Source: Caccovivens sp964594865
GTDB taxonomy: Bacteria > Bacillota > Clostridia > Christensenellales > UBA1242
Assembly: GCA_964594865.1 (NCBI GenBank)
Contig: CAZQMZ010000010.1
Location: 1-34,276, forward strand
Reading direction: 5' to 3'
Length of the DNA: 34,276 nt
Each line of letters starts with the position of its first letter. Positions within the stretch are counted from its first letter, which is position 1. Shown here piece after piece: positions 25,401 to 32,286 of the stretch. A program made the position numbers and the translations under genes. A model generated the notes under the pieces. It had not been told where the DNA came from. It made no database searches and saw only the letters and a program-made list of their open reading frames with translations.

Positions 25401-28400
25401 ATATGTTGATTCTGTCACCAAAACAGTTGTCGTATAATTTTCTTCGGTTGTCAATGTCAAAGCGACACTTCCCGAAGCATCACCCTTTTCAATCACCAAA
25501 ACTTGAGAGTTGTAGGTCACACCTTCAATCGTTTGAGTTTGGAAAGTCAAGCCTGAAACGGCTGCATATTGATTGATTTCCAAGATTGTGTATGAAATGA
25601 TGTTGTTGAGATGATCTCCGGCACTCTTCACAGAAATCAAAATCTGCAAAACACCGTTTTGAACATAATTCCAATAATATAGACTTGTCGCACTGATTGT
25701 GAAAGTGTATTGATAGGTCTCACTTGCACTTGCCGCTGAAACAGTTGGTTCAATAGGGGTATTTCCTGTTTCACCAATGATATAGATGTTGAATGTGGCA
25801 CTTGTGCCATAATTGCCTTCAAAGGTCACCTTGATGTCCGGAGTTTGAGAATAGCCGTCCGTTGGTTCAAATTCCACATTAACAATTTTTGGGCTGGCAA
25901 GTTTTTCAATGTCATCGTTTTCTGTGTAAACAAAGTGATTATATGCCGTCAATCCGCTGAAAACAGTGTTTTCAATTGCATAATAAATCGTTCCGCCTGC
26001 TTCAACATAATAAGAACCCAAAGATGCCACCACATAGACAGTTATCGTTCCGGTTGCAAGCCCATTTTCCAAAGAAGCAAGAAGACTTGCAACTTCGTAA
26101 TATTCCACCGAAGTGCTGGAAGTTTCGTATCGCACATAACTGCCACTGACATCGACAAAATATACATAATATGTCAGAGTGTTGAGAGTTGCGTCACTTC
26201 CAAAAGAATTCCAAGAAATTGTTTGGTCTTGAATTGTCACACCTGTGTCTGTTGGTGCAAGAGTGCTTGTTGCACTCAAAGTGTATGTGGTCGTGGCACT
26301 GTTGAGATAGTATGTCGTTCCGCCGTCACTTGTTGCAACAGATGTTCCAATCACCTGAAAAACATAGGTCCCCGCGCTGTCCGAAGAAAGTTCCAATTCG
26401 CCGGTTGTGTTTTCATAAGTCCCATTCGACTGTGAAGTTCCGCTTATTGTGACACTTATGTAATTAGTTCCTGTTGTCAAATATTCTGAAAAACTTAATT
26501 TGCCATTTATCACTTGCACGCGTGTGACAGCACCAAGTTGTTTCAGTGTGACAATGTTTGATGTTGCCGAATCAAGACAATATGGACTTGTTGCCACAAC
26601 ATAGAAAGTGCCTTCCGCATTGATTGCATATGAAGTTGATGTGATTGTGATTGGCTCGTTAGTCACACCATAGAGCACATATGAAGTTGCGTCATTAACC
26701 GCTTCCCAAGTGAGCGCGCCGGTTGTGTATGAATATGACAATTCAACTGCACTCAATTTTTCAATTGTCAAGGAAGTTCCGCCTTCATTCACAGTTGCAT
26801 AATTGGAAGAAATTTGAACAGTTGTTCCTTCTGCTCCACTCAGCGCAGTGCGATGAGCATAGACTGAAAATTCAAGTTCTGCTGCTTGTGCATATATGCC
26901 AGACAATTCGGTTTCTTTCAACTCTTCAATCAATCCGCTCAAATCAATTGTCACCGAACTGTCACTTGTGGAGAAAAATTCACTTGAAGGACCCAAATCA
27001 TATGTATTTTCTCCATAAACAACCGTTGCAATTCCATCAGTGGCAGTGGAGATTCTTATGCTTATGGTGTATTCTTCTTCTGCCGAAGTTGTGCAAACAA
27101 TGTCTAAAACATAATCATCCACATATGCAATATTATCATGAGAAAAAGTCAAAGAACCACTCGAATAAGCCAAATTGTAAGGTCTTGAAATTCTGTTCAA
27201 TGTCAATGTGGTCACGTCGCTGTCCAAATATATAATCCCGTCGGTTGTGCCATAGAGTTTGGTGTCGCTGACATAAGTTCCGTAGTAATAAAAACTCAAA
27301 CTATAAGTGTTTTTGTCTCCCAAGATCAATGTGGCATCAGAGCCATAGGAAATTCCAAAGTTTTCTGAATTTTCATAAATTTCCAAACTTGACGCGCCGT
27401 TTTTGTTTCTGAGAGTGACAGTGCTTGTTGGTTTATAGTCGCTGATGATGATGTCGCTCTGTGCATCATTGTCGCTATACACCGCACTTGCAATCTTGAC
27501 AATCGTCAATGTTGTGATTTCTGTGGCACGATATATTGTGCTGTCCGTGTTTGTTCCTGTCACTGTCAGAGTGTAAGTGACAGAAGAATCGCTGAAAGCT
27601 TCCGTCAAATTGTAAATTCCACCTGTGCTGAACTCATAAGTTTGTGTGGTTGGTTCATTGCTTCCAATTGTCAAAGAAATTTGATAATTTGTGATGTTTT
27701 CCGTGCTTCCAATTTGAAGATAATATCCCGTCGCTCCTGTGCCTGAATTTACTCTTTCTTCATTATAACCAAGTTGCACCTGCCCAAGTTGAAGTTGCTC
27801 GGAAATATAAAAAGTTTCTTCAAAGCATTCCACCGATGAAATATAAACATTCTCATTGTCGGAAATTGCATAAATTTGAACCCGATAATATCCCACACTT
27901 TCAAATTCATAGAAAGCATTTGGTGTCTCATAGACTGTTGGCTCTCCACTTGCGCTTGGTGTTCCGTCAAGAGAATGATACACCACAAGAAGATATCCGT
28001 CGGCATTTGCGCTTGGTGTCCATGAATAAGTCTTGCTTGTCGAATTTCCGCTGTTTGCAGATGTTGGTGCAGAAAGAATCGTCAGCGTTTTTGTTATAGC
28101 AGAATTAATGACAAACTCGTCATCTCCAGTTGTTGTGACAATTTGAAGAGAAATATCTCTGCTTTCAACTTCAAAAAGGTCTTCAACTTTGCCAACTAAT
28201 GTGATTTTGCCATTCTCGACAGAATATTTTTCGCTGTCAACTTGCACATATTCTTCACCATTCGATATCCAAAGAGTGTAAGATGTTGCACCGTCAACTT
28301 CATTGAAAGTCAAAACAGAATTGCTTTCTGCGTTATATTGGTGTGTGACTTCGCCTTCAAACGCAGTGAGTTTTGTGATTGTCACACTTTCACTTGCATC

Positions 28401-29792
28401 AGAATTGAGCACATAAACAGTGTCGGTGCCGTCAGAATAACTTCCATATCCTTGTGAAGATGTTTGCACTGCACTCAATGTATATTGCCCAGCATTTTGC
28501 ATAGACAATGTCACATCAAAACCGTCAACTTGAACATTATCGAAATTGTTTTCCAAAACTTTGACCGACGTTTGAACAGAGTCAACAACTGTCGAACTGC
28601 TTGTTGCTTGAATGGTTATTGTTGTGCTGTTTGCTGTGCCACCAGAACTTGAAAATTCCAAAGTTGGCAATTTATACACTTTGTTCACCAATGCATCACT
28701 GTGGAAGAACAAGCCTTCACTCACAACCGAAATTGAAACTGTATAAACTCCCGTCTCCAAAACTCCATCAAAACTTGTGGAAACTGAAAGGTCATCAAAA
28801 GTCAAGGTTTTGACATTGCTTTCTGTGCTGGTTGAGAACACCACTTGAAAATATTGAACATCTGAAAAATATTCCGCACTCAACACCATTTCGCCGTCTT
28901 GATATTCCACTTCTGGAGTGTCAAGTTTTGTGATTAAAAGAAATTCACTTTGTCGCGTCATCTTTTCGCCATTCTTGTCAATCACATAGACGCTGACTTC
29001 GTGCTCTCCAACAGAAAGTCCTTCAAAGGTTTCTGTCAAATCAATTGAAGTTGCTTCTTGTTCATCCAAAACAGTGCCGTCAACTTGCACTTGATATTTG
29101 GCGTCATATTTGCTTTCGTCGATTGTCCAAGAAAGTTGCCCGTCATTCCATGTGAAATCTTCAACTTGAATTTGTGGCATATATCCCACATAAAAATCTC
29201 CCGTTGCTGGCTGGCTGTCGTCAAAATATCCCGTTCCAAGTGCGGTGACCGAAAGCGAATAATCTCCTTCATCAACAAGTTGATATGAATTTGAGTCTGT
29301 GATGATTATCTCAATTGCCACCGGCGTCAATGAATTGCCGTTATCGTCATATGCTGTGTAGGTCCCTTCAATCAAATATTGCGTTGCAACGGTGACTTCG
29401 CCGTCGAAAATACCCGAAACAACATTCCAAGACAAAAGATAGTTTTCATCTATTGAAAGTTCTGGCGAGTCAAAAGGTTTTTTGACAACAACTTGCAAGG
29501 TTGCAAGACAACTGTTGTCATACATTGCATAGACATAACTTTTGCCATACGAAACTCCCACAACTGTTTTGTCATCGATCTCAATCAAGGAGTTTGATGC
29601 ATGAAAAGAAATCTCGTCAATCGAAACGCCTTCAAGTGAAATATATTCTTCCAAATCCAAACTCTCTTCCACAGAGATAAGCACTTCGCTTTGCGAAAAA
29701 GAAACTTTGGGATCTTTGAACGAACATCCCACGAGCACAAACCCCAACATCAATGTCAAAACAGACAATGTTGCAATGCCAAACTTTTTCAT
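19419..29792 (-). CDS. Giant modular surface lipoprotein (3457 residues)
   Basis: Very large lipid-anchored extracellular protein, function unknown, possibly adhesin-like. Signal peptide with lipobox LVGC (Cys23). An Ig-like (BIG2-type) domain follows (about 29-105). Then come about 28 beta-sandwich modules of roughly 100 residues resembling fibronectin type III, many carrying an early Trp or aromatic strand (LTWEAVNDATSYVLY, ISWDAVTNASGYEITVY) and linked by a short motif like KLAxV or RLGxV. Residues 3128-3457 begin GGSGTSTAPYVIQT and form a GLUG-like right-handed beta-helix with repeated SG-I-xN and GIA-type rungs. No LPXTG, no S-layer domain. ATG 29792 is chosen over 29819 because GAGGGGG precedes it. 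The gene is a single uninterrupted frame with its own promoter. Confidence 0.92.
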   Translation of the reverse strand: MKKFGIATLSVLTLMLGFVLVGCSFKDPKVSFSQSEVLISVEESLDLEEYISLEGVSIDEISFHASNSLIEIDDKTVVGVSYGKSYVYAMYDNSCLATLQVVVKKPFDSPELSIDENYLLSWNVVSGIFDGEVTVATQYLIEGTYTAYDDNGNSLTPVAIEIIITDSNSYQLVDEGDYSLSVTALGTGYFDDSQPATGDFYVGYMPQIQVEDFTWNDGQLSWTIDESKYDAKYQVQVDGTVLDEQEATSIDLTETFEGLSVGEHEVSVYVIDKNGEKMTRQSEFLLITKLDTPEVEYQDGEMVLSAEYFSDVQYFQVVFSTSTESNVKTLTFDDLSVSTSFDGVLETGVYTVSISVVSEGLFFHSDALVNKVYKLPTLEFSSSGGTANSTTITIQATSSSTVVDSVQTSVKVLENNFDNVQVDGFDVTLSMQNAGQYTLSAVQTSSQGYGSYSDGTDTVYVLNSDASESVTITKLTAFEGEVTHQYNAESNSVLTFNEVDGATSYTLWISNGEEYVQVDSEKYSVENGKITLVGKVEDLFEVESRDISLQIVTTTGDDEFVINSAITKTLTILSAPTSANSGNSTSKTYSWTPSANADGYLLVVYHSLDGTPSASGEPTVYETPNAFYEFESVGYYRVQIYAISDNENVYISSVECFEETFYISEQLQLGQVQLGYNEERVNSGTGATGYYLQIGSTENITNYQISLTIGSNEPTTQTYEFSTGGIYNLTEAFSDSSVTYTLTVTGTNTDSTIYRATEITTLTIVKIASAVYSDNDAQSDIIISDYKPTSTVTLRNKNGASSLEIYENSENFGISYGSDATLILGDKNTYSLSFYYYGTYVSDTKLYGTTDGIIYLDSDVTTLTLNRISRPYNLAYSSGSLTFSHDNIAYVDDYVLDIVCTTSAEEEYTISIRISTATDGIATVVYGENTYDLGPSSEFFSTSDSSVTIDLSGLIEELKETELSGIYAQAAELEFSVYAHRTALSGAEGTTVQISSNYATVNEGGTSLTIEKLSAVELSYSYTTGALTWEAVNDATSYVLYGVTNEPITITSTSYAINAEGTFYVVATSPYCLDSATSNIVTLKQLGAVTRVQVINGKLSFSEYLTTGTNYISVTISGTSQSNGTYENTTGELELSSDSAGTYVFQVIGTSVATSDGGTTYYLNSATTTYTLSATSTLAPTDTGVTIQDQTISWNSFGSDATLNTLTYYVYFVDVSGSYVRYETSSTSVEYYEVASLLASLENGLATGTITVYVVASLGSYYVEAGGTIYYAIENTVFSGLTAYNHFVYTENDDIEKLASPKIVNVEFEPTDGYSQTPDIKVTFEGNYGTSATFNIYIIGETGNTPIEPTVSAASASETYQYTFTISATSLYYWNYVQNGVLQILISVKSAGDHLNNIISYTILEINQYAAVSGLTFQTQTIEGVTYNSQVLVIEKGDASGSVALTLTTEENYTTTVLVTESTYDLSTFISTYLQNGGILTISAYINYYSGEGTYYLPSASTISIEYIVLATPSITRTSAGFEIDDDNSVEVFYIIYISENQTTYVLSNSDSDDLQFVLPEVSGTITYTITAVTSTANGNYISSQALSETYIISRLGNVTGVTFGRNENNQIEISWDAVTNASGYEITVYVVENETYTYLSTITLGDVSSHTQNSTITYTVYELFGESYADLSIDLSSGAELRLEIVAKGNDSTYNDSVAQAVNFEIIENSHSSSDFAVENGTLVFERQGNETYLYRILTSENIVVVGWTTLSSNTIDTSAVDEEDGFYVQIMVMGDLSSLTDIVLDSVWISSEIYIKSLGISNIAYNEQTTDSLSFTLEYTNVEKIYVSTESDGIFTGNYFEFTPIETDNLDGNTDEYIFTYSLIEILQGLGVTSQRQLYFWVLSSNGEYEYVVSNRYASFTYGYENSVNFYEDGDYIVKDENNLNTYVLFTSTKTTLGIYVTITQGDETYIVFVDNAQLVAYASEMELESLFAINLVDLFDNLTDDEDNELDLTGTLSMSFTRVSLISGVYTISATSSALEFYRLAGVTNVEINRGNLAWSVGDTNADGYYVYIYTDLENNSFIVVPSSSSTTFNVSDYVGTGTQVYLAVKGVSSGSLMTLASKKVFDTDDEGNPLVIYRNQINSPLILEGGTLKIEWSQSDDLFQLLTQSSSVNYSDLADALSSTVFTSPFTFTLSDLINGNISLCLRFTNTETGVVTTFTVDASLFLASFLNFAENNNSSSATVLENLQGAYNASQNSSVQSMITRFQNLLESGSFGVANKNTIFDEYFEALSAGAYTLDYCLIGGSQTINSAWYTYSNGLGGSNDNVIYVNATPKVSVTSSTDSSTYLTTYIITIRKSSIWNYSAGDFVQETADNYVLVIGSYAFAITKGNLSYSLSLIDSSDSYGTVPLTANESDTTLTLYINYNNGNSLLGVYESILSGLANTEMQIYAVGNNYSISSKSEYYSITFLTFSSFSVTDGEFRWTTQYNRQTTVLIQRNSEQIILQDVEGEGTTATRTFSFALDEYSSGTYRLQFIVRGIISNNTIYVDSATYLVDGVYKLAQPSLSNTYGYLVVDGSVNTSNLQNTHSDNENNGIYQYKIYNDISTDQSYYTLLSNTAVTNYAVGTTGMSDSDDAYSYKLTEQSAEKFTVIQLGSTAVLTTKDDTADNYYIKNVICQEDTEGHIALRSKEVEIEASMLSTVTGLEISSDGILTWNAVTGNLDGTTIESGAKIVYKVTLTTYTSYYSSTNETSTEDVETKVYYTLETQFDFKYFTLDTTDCNIRATVQAFAGVVNNESGLELVEGGYVNGEVKYTDGTYVLMGNGAELTGITQIDSVTSLSVTGEGKLSWIFSVSTLYDVTDTNLLNYYAFIVTDENDNEISGQFSVYAYTSAGENLSSFLIIFTEDAGEIQSGKHTLTVYVTRTSSNSNAFVKSKGTNVEVTKLATVGEDDYAIVNSGSDEMMTFESYFATTGNENNILQVSVTMSEGTYTFELNADQPYITILREGNNSVEEYVLVVGNNDSLTITIKAIVENPETTNTLFSDQSETITLERSSGVSNITWNETTQTFSWEFTSSASASPVYIVEARYASGETRTYTTTSNSFTPTIIGDVSISVIVKVDNNNLQSASTSSNQETFNLFSGGSGTSTAPYVIQTTAQFQNIAYRMTKDSYLVSYTQNGTTHTEESMFYFDLRTSVNLEFEGIYFQGDFGGVIIGNGNTITYTSTGVSELSTSVTIRTDLTQLTLTDGESLVYNYGSALFENFTSTARVSGIVLNVNFGGENYTTIANNALMSGLVINNAGTISGVTVTSFETYFYGDYTNKYAHAYSGIASINQGSSATISNCELRTSISISDYNNSVLISFGGIAYTNYATITSCSTDTGTVTVTCATRTTFVQLAGIVVTNATSSIMTYCANNLSFSVSAITNNNVACYVAGVVVLTKSGFSGTNTNSGTCSFTNDSNWSWSGTYIST

Positions 29793-29831
29793 TTGACCCC
29801 CTCTTTTTTTGTAGATCAAAGTGCGAGTAAT

Positions 29832-29860
29832 TTTATATATAATATTTTAACACTAAACAA
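29832..29860 (-). promoter_or_regulatory. Promoter of the giant lipoprotein gene
   Basis: TTGTTT (29855-29860), a 17-base spacer and TATAAA (29832-29837). The predicted start near 29825 gives a leader of about 33 bases with a strong GAGGGGG ribosome binding site. Confidence 0.6.
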
Positions 29861-29861
29861 G

Positions 29862-30070
29862 GAAATTTATCAAATAAAAAAGCACAAAAAAATATTTTTT
29901 AAAATAAATAAAAAAACAAACAAAAAACATTTTTTCGAATTGTTTTTAGGCAACAAAAAATAATTTCAAAAAAATTTAGAAAAAAACTGAAAAAAATATA
30001 AAAAATAATTAAATTTTACCATTTTTTTGGATTTTTTATCAATTTTTTATTATTTTTTTTGAAATTTATT
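29862..30070. other. Extremely AT-rich spacer
   Basis: About 210 bases between the ferritin-like gene and the giant lipoprotein promoter, almost entirely A and T in long runs. It includes a near copy of the A-rich 15-mer of 8648-8725. A stem AAATTTAT (30062-30069)/ATAAATTT (30077-30084) surrounds the stop of the upstream gene but is followed by A, not T, on the transcribed sense, so I see no clear terminator. Confidence 0.45.
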
Positions 30071-30535
30071 TCAATTATAAATTTTAAAAAAATTTTCTTT
30101 CAACAATTTCAACGAATTTTTCTTGTTGTCCAAAATAGTTTTAAGCTGATTTCTTATCCGCAAATTCTCCACCTTTTCAAAAATATTTTTTGTTTCGATT
30201 ATACTTATTTCCAAAAGTTCGATGTCTGAGGAATAGATTTTTGAAAGATTTTTGATGTATTCAACATTATAACCCGATAAAAATTTGCGTGATGAAGAAT
30301 AATATTTGTTATCTCCGCCAATTTTTATCAAAATTTGACTCAAAATTTGGCAATTTTTTAATTCATTCTTATACAACCTTTCAAAAAGATCACAATTTTC
30401 TTCTTCAAAAACAACCATTTGATTGTATTGATAAAAAAATTGCATAAACAACACAAAACAGCCTTTTGAGCCACCATAAAGATTTTGAATCAACCCTTCA
30501 TAATAGGAATTGACCTTATAAAATTTATCCGCCAT
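30071..30535 (-). CDS. Ferritin-like four-helix protein without obvious metal ligands
   Basis: 154-residue, mostly helical protein whose layout resembles clostridial ferritin-like/rubrerythrin-type proteins: a long helix ending LYKNELKNCQILSQILIKIGGDNKYYSS, then a helix pair with ISIIETKNIFEK and IRNQLKTILDNKKNSLKLL. At the points where the family has Glu-X-X-His and Asp-Glu-X-X-His, this protein has ELKN and LDNKKN, so the di-iron site appears lost. The assignment rests on pattern only. No Shine-Dalgarno precedes ATG 30535; a promoter with a perfect TTGACA ends five bases upstream, predicting a leaderless mRNA. Confidence 0.55.
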   Translation of the reverse strand: MADKFYKVNSYYEGLIQNLYGGSKGCFVLFMQFFYQYNQMVVFEEENCDLFERLYKNELKNCQILSQILIKIGGDNKYYSSSRKFLSGYNVEYIKNLSKIYSSDIELLEISIIETKNIFEKVENLRIRNQLKTILDNKKNSLKLLKENFFKIYN

Positions 30536-30540
30536 AATTT

Positions 30541-30570
30541 TTGATATGCAACAACTCTTTTATATGTCAA
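30541..30570 (-). promoter_or_regulatory. Promoter of ferritin-like gene, predicted leaderless
   Basis: Consensus TTGACA (30565-30570), an 18-base spacer and TATCAA (30541-30546), or a 17-base spacer and ATATCA. Five or six bases separate the -10 from the ATG at 30535, so transcription would begin on or next to the start codon. The -35 abuts the stop of the upstream pseudouridine synthase gene. Confidence 0.6.
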
Positions 30571-31383
30571 TCAAAAATTTATCCAATTTGGATATTTCAC
30601 AAACTTTTTATTATCAAGCTCTTTAAGTCCCAATTTGTCAAAAATTAAGCAAAAACAAGCCAATTTTTGATGATTTTCTTTAAATTTTTTGTTAATTTCG
30701 TTCTTTCCGTATTTTCCATCGCCAATTATTGGATGCCCTAGATATGCCAAATGTGCACGAATTTGATGCGTCCTTCCAGTCAAAAGTTCAACCTGCACAA
30801 GACTGCTTTCATGCCCCACTTTGAGCGTTTTAATTTTTGTGGAAATTGACACAGAGCCTTTTTCTTTTTTCTCACTCACTTTGACAAAAGAATTGATGCT
30901 GTCTTTGAGAAGAAAGGCATCATATGTTGCATCGGTTTCAAATTTTCCCACCACTTCTGCCAAATAGAATTTGTGAACTTTTCGCTCTTTGAATGCAAGT
31001 TTCAGAATATCTGCCGTTTTCTCATTTTTCGCAAAAATCATCACCCCTTCCGTGTTGCGATCCAGTCTATGCACAGCGATTGCTTGCAAAAATTTTTCCA
31101 AACCTTTTTCACCCGCAGTTTCAATCCCCGCAAATTTATAGACCACCACAACGTTTTCACTTTCGAAAACAACTTCAAATTTCTTTTCCAACATTTTTGA
31201 AGAATAGTAAAAAACGACAAAATCACCATTTTTGAGCAAAATATTTTCTTTGACAGGTGTGCCATTCACTTTCACATCTTTGTTTCTCAACATTTTGTTG
31301 ACATCGGCAAAAGAAAAACCATAATCTTGCAAAAATGGAACTAATTTTTTGCTATTTTCGACTATTACTTCTTTTTTATTCAT
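30571..31383 (-). CDS. RluA-family pseudouridine synthase
   Basis: Converts specific uridines to pseudouridine in rRNA or tRNA, 270 residues. An N-terminal S4 RNA-binding domain (about 10-60, with NKMLRNKDVKVNG) is followed by the catalytic domain. Motif HRLDRNTEG (105-113) holds the catalytic Asp108, then KFYLAEVVG, LLTGRTHQIRAHLAYLGHPIIGDGKYG. The S4-plus-RluA layout fits the RluC/RluD branch; the exact target cannot be told. ATG 31383 has no ribosome binding site; TAAAAT ends exactly six bases upstream. Divergent from yabP across only 51 bases. Confidence 0.93.
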   Translation of the reverse strand: MNKKEVIVENSKKLVPFLQDYGFSFADVNKMLRNKDVKVNGTPVKENILLKNGDFVVFYYSSKMLEKKFEVVFESENVVVVYKFAGIETAGEKGLEKFLQAIAVHRLDRNTEGVMIFAKNEKTADILKLAFKERKVHKFYLAEVVGKFETDATYDAFLLKDSINSFVKVSEKKEKGSVSISTKIKTLKVGHESSLVQVELLTGRTHQIRAHLAYLGHPIIGDGKYGKNEINKKFKENHQKLACFCLIFDKLGLKELDNKKFVKYPNWINF

Positions 31384-31389
31384 ATATAT

Positions 31390-31395
31390 ATTTTA
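31390..31395 (-). promoter_or_regulatory. Candidate leaderless -10 box of RluA-family gene
   Basis: TAAAAT followed by six bases (ATATAT) and the ATG, the same spacing as at 350-362. The -35 is weak (TTGTGT at about 17 bases). It lies in the 51-base divergent region shared with the yabP operon. Confidence 0.45.
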
Positions 31396-31434
31396 CAGAA
31401 TTTGTCATCAAAACACAAATAAAAGGAGAAAAAA

Positions 31435-31683
31435 ATGGAAAGTCTAAGTCTGGAAGATAGGAAAAAATTGACTTTGACAGGCGCAACAAAGATGATTTCT
31501 TCCACCAACACACAGGCCGTTGTGGAAGTTGGAGACAACAATGTTGTGATTTCTGGCACAAACATTGAAATGACAAAACTTAATTTGGAAAACAAAGAGG
31601 TGGTTTTCACCGGAAATATTGTCAGCATAAGATATGCCTTAAAAACAGAAAAAACTCCTTTGTTTAAAAGGTTGTTTAAATGA
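31435..31683 (+). CDS. yabP: Sporulation protein YabP
   Basis: 82-residue member of the YabP/YqfC family, needed in Bacillus for spore coat/cortex formation and made in the mother cell. The beta-rich core is visible: RKKLTLTGATKMISSTNTQ, then VVISGTNIEMTKLNLENKEV and GNIVSIRYA. YqfC shares this fold, but the following YabQ and DivIC-like genes identify this as YabP. AAAGGAG precedes the ATG. Its stop overlaps the start of yabQ (ATGATG). Confidence 0.9.
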   Translation: MESLSLEDRKKLTLTGATKMISSTNTQAVVEVGDNNVVISGTNIEMTKLNLENKEVVFTGNIVSIRYALKTEKTPLFKRLFK

Positions 31684-32045
31684 TGTTGTATGAAACACTT
31701 TCTCAACCACTTGTTTTTATGTGGATGATTGTTGGTGGAATTTTTGCTGGATTGTTTTTTGATTTAAAAAACATTTGTTTGTTTTTTTTAAAGAAAAAAG
31801 AAATAAAAAAGCATTTTTTTATCTTTTTTTCATGTTTTTTTACGTTTTTTTTGTTTTTTTTAATAAATTTGAAGGTAAATTATGGAGAAATAAGATTTTT
31901 CACAATCGTCACGTTTGCACTCTCTTTTGCGATTGAAAGATTTATTATCAAAAATTTCATTGCAAAAAGAGTTGAAAGATGTTATAATAAGCTCAAGGAA
32001 AAACAAAATGCAAAAAGAAAAGAGAGAGAACAAAAGAAAATTTAG
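31680..32045 (+). CDS. yabQ: Sporulation membrane protein YabQ
   Basis: 121-residue integral membrane protein of the spore-cortex pathway. Three hydrophobic segments at about 10-30, 43-64 and 70-90, very Phe-rich, and a basic, lysine-rich C-terminal tail of 25 residues. The second segment is coded by long T runs. The opening LSQPLVFMWMIVGGIFAGLFFD, with the Gly-X3-Gly and Phe-Asp, is typical. The start overlaps the yabP stop by four bases, so translation is coupled. Confidence 0.85.
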   Translation: MMLYETLSQPLVFMWMIVGGIFAGLFFDLKNICLFFLKKKEIKKHFFIFFSCFFTFFLFFLINLKVNYGEIRFFTIVTFALSFAIERFIIKNFIAKRVERCYNKLKEKQNAKRKEREQKKI

Positions 32046-32262
32046 TGTTTTTCAAATCACATGCATGGTGCTTATCGCTGTTTTGGTGATTGTCATCATA
32101 GTACAAATTGGAGTTATGGTCTATTTGAAAGAGAAGACCGACGAACTTAACGACAAAAATGACAAATTGCCGGTGGTTGACGACGATGAAGAAGTTGTCG
32201 ACCAAGAATTTTGGCAAACAATTTTTTTGGAAGCAATAAAGAAAAATGACGACATACATTGA
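32008..32262 (+). CDS. DivIC/FtsB-like septum protein, short
   Basis: 84-residue bitopic membrane protein: basic cytoplasmic N-terminus (1-12), one membrane helix (about 13-39), then a short coiled-coil stretch (YLKEKTDELNDKNDKL) and an acidic C-terminal part. Position directly after yabP-yabQ is where divIC lies in Bacillus and Clostridia, which is the main support. It is shorter than typical DivIC (about 100-125 residues), so a divergent or minimal form. ATG 32008 is chosen because AAGGA lies upstream; it overlaps the end of yabQ by 38 bases. The stop lies in the loop of the downstream terminator. Confidence 0.6.
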   Translation: MQKEKRENKRKFSVFQITCMVLIAVLVIVIIVQIGVMVYLKEKTDELNDKNDKLPVVDDDEEVVDQEFWQTIFLEAIKKNDDIH

Positions 32263-32286
32263 TTTTTGTCGTCATTTTGTTTTTTA
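32243..32286. terminator. Bidirectional terminator between divIC-like gene and tmk
   Basis: AAAATGACGACA (32243-32254) and TGTCGTCATTTT (32267-32278) form a 12 bp perfect stem; the 12-base loop holds the TGA of the divIC-like gene. On the plus strand G and a run of six T follow. On the minus strand a TTTCTTTATT tract follows, so it probably also serves tmk, which converges on it. Confidence 0.85.
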
